From: Pseudomonas sp. 8O
Lineage (GTDB): Bacteria; Pseudomonadota; Gammaproteobacteria; Pseudomonadales; Pseudomonadaceae
Reading direction: 5' to 3'
DNA: 64,000 bases
NCBI RefSeq assembly: GCF_902506495.1
Contig: NZ_LR733267.1
Location: 248,001-312,000, forward strand
The notes below the pieces were generated by a model that was not told the origin of the DNA, did no database searches, and saw only the letters and a list, made by a program, of their open reading frames with translations. Below, in pieces: positions 7,877-14,109 of this stretch (its first letter is position 1; each line of letters begins with the position of its first letter). Position numbers and translations under genes: made by a program.

Positions 7877-9112
7877 ATGATCATCCACAATGCCCGCCTG
7901 CGCGGCCGCGACGGCCTGCACCGCATCACTCTGGACGGCGAGCGCATCGCCGCTATCGACGTCCAACATACGCTGCACTCCATCGCCGAAGGCGATCTGG
8001 ACGCTGCCGGCAATCTCGTCGTGCCGCCCTTCGTCGAACCGCACATTCACCTCGACGCCACCCTCACCGCTGGCGAGCCGGCCTGGAACATGAGCGGTAC
8101 GCTGTTCGAGGGCATCGAGCGCTGGGCCGAGCGCAAGGCGCTGGTCACCCACGAGGACACCAAGACCCGCGCGCGCAAGACCATCGACATGCTGGTCGAC
8201 CACGGCATCCAGCACGTGCGTACCCATGTAGACGTCACCGACCCGACCCTGGCCGCGCTCAAGGCCATGCTCGAAGTGCGCGAGGAAACCCACCACCTGA
8301 TCGACCTGCAGATCGTCGCCTTCCCGCAGGAGGGCATCGAGTCCTACGCTGGTGGCCGTGCGCTGATGGAGCAGGCCATCGAGCTGGGCGCCGACGTGGT
8401 CGGCGGCATCCCGCACTTCGAGAACACCCGCGACCAGGGCGTATCGTCGATCAAGTTTCTGATGGATCTGGCCGAACGCACCGGCTGCCTGGTGGACGTG
8501 CACTGCGACGAAACCGACGACCCGCAGTCGCGCTTTCTCGAGGTACTGGCCGAGGAAGCCCGCGTGCGTGGCATGGGCGCGCGCGTCACCGCCAGCCACA
8601 CCACGGCCATGGGTTCCTATGACAACGCTTACTGCTCCAAGCTGTTCCGCCTGCTGAAGATGAGCGGCATCAGCTTCATCTCCTGCCCCACCGAGAGCAT
8701 TCACCTGCAGGGCCGCTTCGACACCTACCCGAAACGCCGTGGTCTGACGCGCGTGGCGGAGATCGACCGCGCCGGGATGAACGTCTGCTTCGGCCAGGAC
8801 TCCATCGTCGACCCCTGGTATCCGCTGGGCAACGGCAACATCCTGCGCATCCTCGAAGCCGGCCTGCACATCTGCCATATGCTCGGCTACGAAGACCTCA
8901 AGCGCAGCCTGGACCTGATCACCGACAACTCGGCGCGGGCGCTGGCACTCGGCGAGCGTTATGGATTGGAAGTGGGTCGACCGGCCAACCTGCTGATCCT
9001 CTCGGCGCCTGATGATTACGAGATGGTGCGCAGCCAGGGCCATGCGCTGGTATCGGTGCGCCACGGCAAGGTGCTGATGCGCCGCACGCCAGCACAGATC
9101 GAGCGCGCCTGA
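7877..9112 (+). CDS. codA: Cytosine deaminase CodA
   Basis: Deaminates cytosine to uracil and ammonia. It is a 411-residue metal-dependent amidohydrolase. Metal and active-site motifs are in order: EPHIHLD (about 54-60, the HxH pair), DVHCDETDD (about 210), TASHTTAMGSYDN (about 238-250) and CFGQDSIVDPWYPLGNGN (about 305-322), all arranged as in E. coli CodA. The ATG at 7877 follows GAGAGGAAA and lies 11 bases after pucR. It is the last gene of the operon; intergenic repeats follow. With CodB it would supply nitrogen and pyrimidine salvage, fitting the sigma-54 promoter. Confidence 0.93.
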   Translation: MIIHNARLRGRDGLHRITLDGERIAAIDVQHTLHSIAEGDLDAAGNLVVPPFVEPHIHLDATLTAGEPAWNMSGTLFEGIERWAERKALVTHEDTKTRARKTIDMLVDHGIQHVRTHVDVTDPTLAALKAMLEVREETHHLIDLQIVAFPQEGIESYAGGRALMEQAIELGADVVGGIPHFENTRDQGVSSIKFLMDLAERTGCLVDVHCDETDDPQSRFLEVLAEEARVRGMGARVTASHTTAMGSYDNAYCSKLFRLLKMSGISFISCPTESIHLQGRFDTYPKRRGLTRVAEIDRAGMNVCFGQDSIVDPWYPLGNGNILRILEAGLHICHMLGYEDLKRSLDLITDNSARALALGERYGLEVGRPANLLILSAPDDYEMVRSQGHALVSVRHGKVLMRRTPAQIERA

Positions 9113-9127
9113 TCACGCTCATTTAAT

Positions 9128-9206
9128 CGTAGGGTGGATGACGCTGTTTTCATCCACCATTGCGTCAGTCCAAGCGGTGGACAAGCTTCGCGTTGTCCAC
9201 CCTACG
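9128..9206. repeat. Intergenic palindromic repeat, GTAGGGTGGA class
   Basis: An element of about 79 bases bounded by perfect 11-base inverted repeats CGTAGGGTGGA / TCCACCCTACG, with internal copies of the GGTGGA and TCCACC arms. It sits between codA and aaeA. It resembles dispersed intergenic repeats of Pseudomonas. Confidence 0.6.
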
Positions 9207-9215
9207 AACTGAAAC

Positions 9216-9292
9216 GTGGGAGGGGCCGGGCGGCGATCCGCTTCAGCCGCGATTGCGCTTGATGAGTTCGCGGCTGAAGCCGCTCCTACAAC
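9216..9292. repeat. REP-type palindrome, GTGGGAGG...CTTCAGCCGCGA class
   Basis: It begins GTGGGAGGGGC and contains the inverted pair CTTCAGCCGCGA / TCGCGGCTGAAG around a 15-base spacer, ending CGCTCCTACAA. The same core recurs at 22233-22290 and 45951-46028. It lies in the convergent gap between codA and aaeA. Confidence 0.75.
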
Positions 9293-9304
9293 TGCGAAAG
9301 CGCG

Positions 9305-10156
9305 CTACTCCACCCGCACGCTGGCGGTCATGCCGGCGCTCAGCAGCGTGTCCTCGGGCACCTGATCCAGCTTGATGCGCACCGGAATACGCTGCGCCAG
9401 GCGCACCCAGTTGAAGGTCGGCTCGACATCGGCCAGCAACTGCCCGTCCGGGCTGGCGTTGCGGTCGGTGATACCGCGACTGATGCTGTCCACCTCGCCA
9501 CGAAGCTGCTGATCACCGCCCATCAGCCAGACCTCCACCGGCGCACCGACCTGTATGCGTGGCAGCTTGGTTTCCTCGAAATACGCCTGCACGTAGAACG
9601 ATTGGGTGTCCACCAGCGCCATCACCGCCTGCCCGGCATTGACGTAGTTGCCCTGCGCCAACACCAGGTTGGTGATCTGCCCATCGCGCGGGGCATGCAC
9701 TTCGCTGCGTGCCAGATTCAGCTCGGCCACGCGCAGGTCGGCCTGCGCTTCGCGGTATTCGCTGCGCGCCATCTCGGCATTGATCTGCGCGTTCTCCAGC
9801 AGCTCGGCGCTGATCGCCTGGGCGCCCAGGCGGGAGCGGCGCGAAGCCTCGTGTTCACGCAGACTCAATTGCTGGCGGCGAATGTCCACCACCGCCCTGG
9901 CTTTCTCCACCGCTGCCTGATAGCGGTCGCGATCTATGGTCATCAGCAGGTCGCCCGCCTTGACCTGCTGGTTGTCGCGCACCTTGAGCTCGACCACCCA
10001 GCCGGACACGTCCGGGGCGATGGTCACCACGTCGGCGCGCACCCGGGCGTCGCGCGTCCAGGGCGAGTACATATAGTGCTGCCAGATCCACGAGCCGGCG
10101 AAGATCGCCGCCGCCACCATGGTCAGGGTGATGCCGACTCGGATGGTCGAACGCAT
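9305..10156 (-). CDS. aaeA: HlyD/AaeA-type membrane fusion protein
   Basis: The periplasmic adaptor of an efflux pump of the AaeAB type, which exports aromatic carboxylic acids in E. coli. The 283-residue product has one N-terminal membrane anchor (about 8-27), a biotinyl-lipoyl-like segment (APDVSGWVVELKVRDNQQVKAGD, split around the coiled coil), an alpha-helical hairpin (about 85-130), and the return lipoyl half APRDGQITNLV. It is the third gene of a minus-strand operon after aaeB and the DUF1656 gene, 12 bases from the latter. The actual substrate is unknown; symbol use follows operon architecture rather than tested function. Confidence 0.8.
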   Translation of the reverse strand: MRSTIRVGITLTMVAAAIFAGSWIWQHYMYSPWTRDARVRADVVTIAPDVSGWVVELKVRDNQQVKAGDLLMTIDRDRYQAAVEKARAVVDIRRQQLSLREHEASRRSRLGAQAISAELLENAQINAEMARSEYREAQADLRVAELNLARSEVHAPRDGQITNLVLAQGNYVNAGQAVMALVDTQSFYVQAYFEETKLPRIQVGAPVEVWLMGGDQQLRGEVDSISRGITDRNASPDGQLLADVEPTFNWVRLAQRIPVRIKLDQVPEDTLLSAGMTASVRVE

Positions 10157-10168
10157 ACTTTAATCTCC

Positions 10169-10372
10169 TCAATGCGCCAGAACGACCATCACAGCCGCCA
10201 GAACGCAGACATACAAGGCACAATCGAACAGGGCTTCGTGCCATATCCAGCGCGACAGCCCGATGCGCTGCAACCCCAGGCGCAACACGCCGGTCAGCAG
10301 CAGCGCCAATACCGCGTAGGCCGCCATCGGGCTCAGCAATACGCCGCCCAGCGACCATTCATGTAAGCCCAT
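10169..10372 (-). CDS. DUF1656 small inner-membrane protein
   Basis: A 67-residue protein with two hydrophobic segments (about 13-30 and 48-65) separated by a basic loop, typical of DUF1656/AaeX-like proteins. These lie between the FUSC-type pump and the HlyD partner in AaeXAB-like operons. It overlaps the end of aaeB by 14 bases, implying coupled translation. Its role is not established; it may help assemble the pump. Confidence 0.85.
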   Translation of the reverse strand: MGLHEWSLGGVLLSPMAAYAVLALLLTGVLRLGLQRIGLSRWIWHEALFDCALYVCVLAAVMVVLAH

Positions 10373-12347
10373 GGGCCTCCCCTTTCACGTGACACCATTG
10401 ACGCCAGCCGTTTTTCAGCTGCAACAGCGCCGCCTCGGCCAGGCGCTTGTCGATGCTTGGCGTGCAGGCGCGCAGGGCCTCCTGCAGCTCGGTCACCGCT
10501 GCGTTGAGGTCGTCTTCACGGCCGGGCGCGGGGCCACGCTCCAGCGCGTCATCGAGACGTTCCAGGAAGCGCCGCTGCGACCGTGCCAGGCCGGCATCGG
10601 CATGGGTCAGGCACTTGCGCAGATGCAGCAGCTCGTCGCCCAGATCGAGGCCGGCCACGCCATCGTCCCAGCGACTGCGCGCCTGATCCGGCCGCGCCGG
10701 ATAATGCCGCGCCAGCTGCAGCAGACGGTCGGCCATACGCCCGCCAAACCAGTTTTCGGCGCGGCCCAGGTCGCGCCGGGTCAGACGCCCGAGGTCCGTC
10801 AGGATCGCCTGCATCAGGCGACGGCCATGCCACACGGGATTGCGCAGCACTACCAGTTTGAAGGCCATCACCGCACAGCCCACGCCCATCAGCATGCCGG
10901 GCGCTTCGTTGAGGAAGAACTCGACGTTGTAGCCGACACCCGGCGCCGGCAGGCAGAGCACGATGAAGTGCAGGCAGAACGAGGTAGAGGTGGCCGCCGT
11001 CGCCGGCTTGGCCATGCCCAGCACACCGAAGAACAGCGGCACGCCCAGTACCATACAGAGCATCACGAAGCCGTCGATCTGCGGCATCAGAATCTGTCCG
11101 ACGAAGAACGCCACTGGCAGTGCGTAGAAGATGCCGCGCAGAAACATCATGCCGATCTGCGGCGCGGCTTCAAGGCGGGCGAACAGGCTGCACACCACGC
11201 AGGCCAGCAGCAGCGCGCCGGTGGCGTGGGTCCAGCCAGTGGCCAGCCAGAACGCCGCCAGGGTCAGGAAGGTCAACGCACTGCGCGAGCCGTAGACCAG
11301 CGCGGCCTGCCAGTCGTAATGCCAGGACAAGGCGCGCGGCGCATCGGCCGGTGCCCTGCCCTCCTCGACCGCGCGCAAGGCACGGCTGGCATCCTCGACA
11401 CGCAACAGCAGCACCATCAAGCGCTCCAGGCACAGCTGCTGGCCACTGCTCAATTCTTCGTCTTGCGCCGCCTGGCGCAGTTGCTCGACCAACTCCAGCA
11501 AGCCTTCTGGCTGCTCCTGCTGCAGGCGCTCATCCACCACTTGCAGCCAGGGCGCAACGGCCTGCGCTTCGGCGTTGCTCAGTTGCCGCCACTGCCGCGC
11601 CACGCCGCGGGCCAGACGCAACATACCGAGCAAATCACGACTCAGCACCCGCAGCGCCACGGCACGCTGGCGACCGCGTGCACCCTCGAACCAGGCGTGC
11701 TCGCGCTGGGCATCCACGGCGACGATGCGCGCCAGCACTTCCAGCAAGCCTTGCCGCGAGTCGGCCTCACCAGCCAGCGCCTGGCGCGACGCCGCAACGC
11801 CGGCCTGCCAGGCGTTGCGCGCCTGCTGCGCCAGTTGCCGTTCGACGCGCTGCGGCCAGAGCAAGGCGCTGCTCAAGGTGGCGCAGATGATACCTAGGCA
11901 GATTTCCGTGCAGCGGGCGATGGCCTCATCGAACACCACATGCGGCTTGCCAATGGCCGGCAAGGCGATGATCGCCACGGTGTAGCCGGCCAGCACGAAA
12001 GCGTACGACCAGGCGCTACGCAGCATGGTCGAGGACGCCGTGCACAGCGCCAGCCACAGGGCGAATGCCAGCACGAACAACAACGGCGCCTGGGCGAACA
12101 GCCCCATCATCACCACCGCCATGAAGGTACCAACCAGCGTGCCGAGCAGCCGCGCCAGGCCCTTCTGCACCACCATGCCGGATAGCGGCTGGGCGACGAT
12201 GAATGCGGTCATCAGCGCCCACTGTGGTTGCTCCAGACCGAAACGCAGCGCGCACCACAACGCCAGACCACCGCCGAGCAGGGTCTTGATGGCGAATTGA
12301 ACGGCTTGTGAGCTTGGCGCGAGAAACGCCAGCAAGGAATCACGCAC
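10359..12347 (-). CDS. aaeB: FUSC-family efflux transporter (AaeB-like)
   Basis: The inner-membrane subunit of a proton-driven aromatic-acid efflux system. It has 662 residues with two clusters of hydrophobic helices (about 15-165 and 355-505), each followed by a long soluble region, the family's duplicated fusaric-acid-resistance layout. The start is GTG (MRDSLLAFLAPSSQ) with AGGTAG upstream; no in-frame ATG fits better. It is first in the operon aaeB-DUF1656-aaeA. A perfect 12-bp palindrome lies 77 bases upstream. No LysR (aaeR-like) or MarR gene adjoins, so the regulator is elsewhere. Confidence 0.85.
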   Translation of the reverse strand: MRDSLLAFLAPSSQAVQFAIKTLLGGGLALWCALRFGLEQPQWALMTAFIVAQPLSGMVVQKGLARLLGTLVGTFMAVVMMGLFAQAPLLFVLAFALWLALCTASSTMLRSAWSYAFVLAGYTVAIIALPAIGKPHVVFDEAIARCTEICLGIICATLSSALLWPQRVERQLAQQARNAWQAGVAASRQALAGEADSRQGLLEVLARIVAVDAQREHAWFEGARGRQRAVALRVLSRDLLGMLRLARGVARQWRQLSNAEAQAVAPWLQVVDERLQQEQPEGLLELVEQLRQAAQDEELSSGQQLCLERLMVLLLRVEDASRALRAVEEGRAPADAPRALSWHYDWQAALVYGSRSALTFLTLAAFWLATGWTHATGALLLACVVCSLFARLEAAPQIGMMFLRGIFYALPVAFFVGQILMPQIDGFVMLCMVLGVPLFFGVLGMAKPATAATSTSFCLHFIVLCLPAPGVGYNVEFFLNEAPGMLMGVGCAVMAFKLVVLRNPVWHGRRLMQAILTDLGRLTRRDLGRAENWFGGRMADRLLQLARHYPARPDQARSRWDDGVAGLDLGDELLHLRKCLTHADAGLARSQRRFLERLDDALERGPAPGREDDLNAAVTELQEALRACTPSIDKRLAEAALLQLKNGWRQWCHVKGEAHGLT

Positions 12348-12423
12348 GGTGGCTACCTGAAGAAATCTCAGCTCTGAACATAGCTGTAGCGATTGAGTTG
12401 CGCTTCCGTGCGAAATTCAATTA

Positions 12424-12435
12424 TTAGCTAGCTAA
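12424..12435. promoter_or_regulatory. Perfect palindrome TTAGCTAGCTAA upstream of aaeB
   Basis: TTAGCTAGCTAA is a perfect 12-bp palindrome in an AT-rich patch 77-88 bases upstream of the aaeB GTG. It could be an operator for a MarR/TetR-type repressor of the efflux operon; the protein is unknown. Confidence 0.35.
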
Positions 12436-12484
12436 GCATTTATGTCCAGAAGGTGCCTCGATCTCAGGTGACCGGCGCGCAAAT

Positions 12485-12510
12485 AAAAAAAGGGCGACCG
12501 AAGTCGCCCG
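12485..12510 (-). terminator. Rho-independent terminator of the ccoM-like gene
   Basis: Stem GGGCGAC / GTCGCCC with a CGAA loop, preceded on the plus strand by seven A residues; on the minus strand this is a GC hairpin followed by seven T residues, 33 bases after the ccoM-like stop codon. Confidence 0.85.
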
Positions 12511-12542
12511 AATTGCCTTGCGTGCCCATTGAACTGGAAGGA

Positions 12543-12659
12543 TCAGCTCTGCTTGCGCTTGTGCGCATCCTTCCAGATGAAGTAACCAACACCCCCGAAG
12601 AAAGCGACCATCAGAAGTACGGTGCCGATGCCGGCGAGAACCACTGTATCGACGAACAT
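12543..12659 (-). CDS. ccoM: Small cbb3-type cytochrome c oxidase subunit, CcoM-like (38 aa)
   Basis: A 38-residue single-pass membrane protein: MFVDTVVLAG at the N-terminus, a hydrophobic helix at about 5-28, and a tail YFIWKDAHKRKQS. From memory, it closely resembles CcoM, the small subunit found in the P. stutzeri cbb3 oxidase, which begins MFVD and ends with an FIWKD/lysine-rich tail. The start codon has a GGAGG site five bases upstream. A canonical ANR/FNR box sits at -41.5 relative to the inferred start site, with a second box at -92.5, and a strong terminator follows. Oxygen-responsive expression is what a cbb3 subunit would need. It stands far from any ccoNOQP genes in this window. 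Confidence 0.8.
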   Translation of the reverse strand: MFVDTVVLAGIGTVLLMVAFFGGVGYFIWKDAHKRKQS

Positions 12660-12700
12660 GGCTGCCTCCTGTTGTGCCTGTCTGTCTGGGATGGCTTCAC

Positions 12701-12739
12701 GTTATCAGCGCTGGCGGCAGGAAAATTGACCTGGATCAA
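12701..12739 (-). promoter_or_regulatory. ANR/FNR-dependent promoter of the ccoM-like gene
   Basis: The box TTGACCTGGATCAA at 12726-12739 fits TTGAT-N4-ATCAA with one change. Its centre is 29 bases from the centre of the minus-strand hexamer GATAAC (12701-12706), which is exactly the geometry of a class II site at -41.5. The inferred start site near 12691 leaves a leader of about 32 bases. Confidence 0.7.
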
Positions 12740-12776
12740 TGGCTGACGAGCAGGCGCGCCCGGGCCTGGGGGAATA

Positions 12777-12790
12777 CTGACCCAGGTCAA
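12777..12790 (-). promoter_or_regulatory. Second, weaker ANR/FNR-type box
   Basis: On the minus strand TTGACCTGGGTCAG repeats the TTGAC half site with a GTCA partner. Its centre is 51 bases upstream of the first box, about -92.5 relative to the inferred start site, a known class I spacing. Confidence 0.45.
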
Positions 12791-12816
12791 GAAATCGAGG
12801 AGGTACGAGGCGCGAA

Positions 12817-12836
12817 GCACGGCCTGGCAGCCGTGC
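12817..12836 (-). terminator. Hairpin after the Lys-rich small gene
   Basis: Perfect 7-bp stem GCACGGC / GCCGTGC with a 6-base loop, 21 bases past the stop of the gene at 12858-13019. There is no T run, so it may only be an mRNA-end stabiliser or a weak terminator. Confidence 0.4.
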
Positions 12837-12857
12837 ACAACGATTTAAAGGAGGGGA

Positions 12858-13019
12858 TCAGCGTTTCTTGGGTTTGCTCTTGGACTTCTTTTTCGCCTTG
12901 CCAATCGGCAATACCTGCTCGAAGACCTGGCGCATTTCGTTGAGGCGCTTGTCGTTGAGGTCGTGGATACGCTTGTCGCGCTCGGCGGCGAAATCGATCA
13001 GCTTGTCGTCATGGCTCAT
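12858..13019 (-). CDS. Small Lys-rich hypothetical protein (53 aa)
   Basis: Starts MSHDDKLIDFAAERDKR and ends in a very basic tail AKKKSKSKPKKR. The middle is a predicted charged helix (RIHDLNDKRLNEMRQVFEQV). The longer frame starting further upstream reads only into alkB. Its ATG overlaps the alkB stop by four bases (ATGA), so it is co-translated with alkB. Position resembles a small conserved Pseudomonas gene next to PA3306. The basic tail suggests nucleic-acid or ribosome contact, but no function is recognised. Confidence 0.75.
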   Translation of the reverse strand: MSHDDKLIDFAAERDKRIHDLNDKRLNEMRQVFEQVLPIGKAKKKSKSKPKKR

Positions 13020-13615
13020 AGCGGAAACCGAATCAGGCGAAAGGTCAGGTTCAGGCGTGGCGCGCAGGCTTGGCGCGTCTTCGCCACTTGATGTTGCCAA
13101 TGATGCTGGGTCGGCCCGCGCATGACCAGTAGCGAAGCGTGTTCCAGCGTCAGTGAGTGTTCGATGCGCGTGCTGCCGACGCGGCGCAAGTCGAAGCGCC
13201 GGCTGCCGCCCAGGTTGAGTGAGGCAATCAGCGGATCACGCCCCAGCTCCGGCTCGGCATCGCTGTGCCAGCCCATGGAGTCCTGGCCGTCTCGGTAATG
13301 ATTGAGCAGCACGGCATTGAGCGACTGCCCGACTTCTTTCTCGACCCGTTGGCGAATCTCGTTCAGCAGCGGCGTCCAGGGCAAGGGCTCGTGGATCTTC
13401 CCTGAATAGCGATAACGCGCCTCGGGGTCGCCGTACCAGGCCGTCAGCCGTGGCGTGCGGTGATAGCGACCGTGGATGAACAACTCGGGCTGCTGCCAAG
13501 GCGTTCGCTCGACCAGCGCGTGCAGCCAGCTGTCGGCGAGATCGGCGTCGACCCAGCCGGGCAGATAGTCCAGCTCGGCATCGGCAAGTGCGGGCAAGGG
13601 GTCGGCGAACAGCAT
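13016..13615 (-). CDS. alkB: AlkB-like 2OG-Fe(II) dioxygenase
   Basis: An oxidative demethylase of the AlkB/ALKBH2-3 type, using Fe(II), 2-oxoglutarate and O2 to repair alkylated bases. The 199-residue product contains LNHYRDGQDSMGWHSDAE (HxD iron ligands, about residues 115-132), a later HHWQHQVAK with the distal His, and RLNLTFR with the arginines that bind 2-oxoglutarate. The pattern NxYxdGxdxxgwHsD is characteristic. It is first of a two-gene unit with the Lys-rich small protein. The position between that gene and the rapA neighbourhood matches PA3306. Confidence 0.9.
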   Translation of the reverse strand: MLFADPLPALADAELDYLPGWVDADLADSWLHALVERTPWQQPELFIHGRYHRTPRLTAWYGDPEARYRYSGKIHEPLPWTPLLNEIRQRVEKEVGQSLNAVLLNHYRDGQDSMGWHSDAEPELGRDPLIASLNLGGSRRFDLRRVGSTRIEHSLTLEHASLLVMRGPTQHHWQHQVAKTRQACAPRLNLTFRLIRFPL

Positions 13616-13649
13616 GGTGATCTACGTGCCAGAGAATTGAAGAAGTGTC

Positions 13650-13943
13650 TCAGACTTCCACATCTACCCACAGCCCCTGTCTGGGCAAATCGCCTAGCGC
13701 CTGCTCCACCTCTTCCGGCTCGGCCTCGGCCAACTGTTCGGGGGTGTAGCCACGCCGCTGGCGGCGGCGCTGTTCTTCGCGCAGCAGCTCCTCGGTTTCC
13801 TGCGGGTGCCGCTTGTCGAGGCTCAGCGCACTTTCCTTGGCGCTCGCCTCGACCGGGGTCACCGGAGGAATCTCGGGCTTGGGCTTGATCACGTCCTGCG
13901 AGGCAGTGACCGGCACCAGGCTATGGGGGATAGGCGGTAGCAC
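13650..13943 (-). CDS. Conserved small charged protein (97 aa), PA3307-like
   Basis: Starts at GTG with a full AAGGAGGT eight bases upstream. The product is Pro-rich at the N-terminus (MLPPIPHSLVPVT, PKPEIPPVTPVEA), then a Glu/Arg-rich helix (ETEELLREEQRRRQRRGYTPEQLAEAEPEEVEQAL) ending GLWVDVEV. No enzyme domain, signal peptide or membrane segment is visible. It is divergent from rapA, an arrangement conserved in Pseudomonas. Function unknown. Confidence 0.75.
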   Translation of the reverse strand: MLPPIPHSLVPVTASQDVIKPKPEIPPVTPVEASAKESALSLDKRHPQETEELLREEQRRRQRRGYTPEQLAEAEPEEVEQALGDLPRQGLWVDVEV

Positions 13944-14109
13944 GTTGCAGCACCTCCTTTGGTCAGGCTGTCGGCCCCGTGAGCCGCGACTTTAGCCGGC
14001 GCTCGCTACACTTTTGACTAAGCCGCACGGCAATAGTGCCACGACCGCTTTGGCCATGGCGCCGCATCCGTTAACATAGCCGGCTTTTTCACGCGGGAGA
14101 CAGACAGGC

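Noticed and set aside
10371..11897. A 508-codon open frame antisense to aaeB
   Set aside because: Gln/His/Arg-rich shadow of a well supported transporter gene.
12453..12746. A 97-codon plus-strand frame over the ccoM-like gene
   Set aside because: It crosses the terminator, the ccoM-like gene and the ANR promoter, and has no family resemblance.
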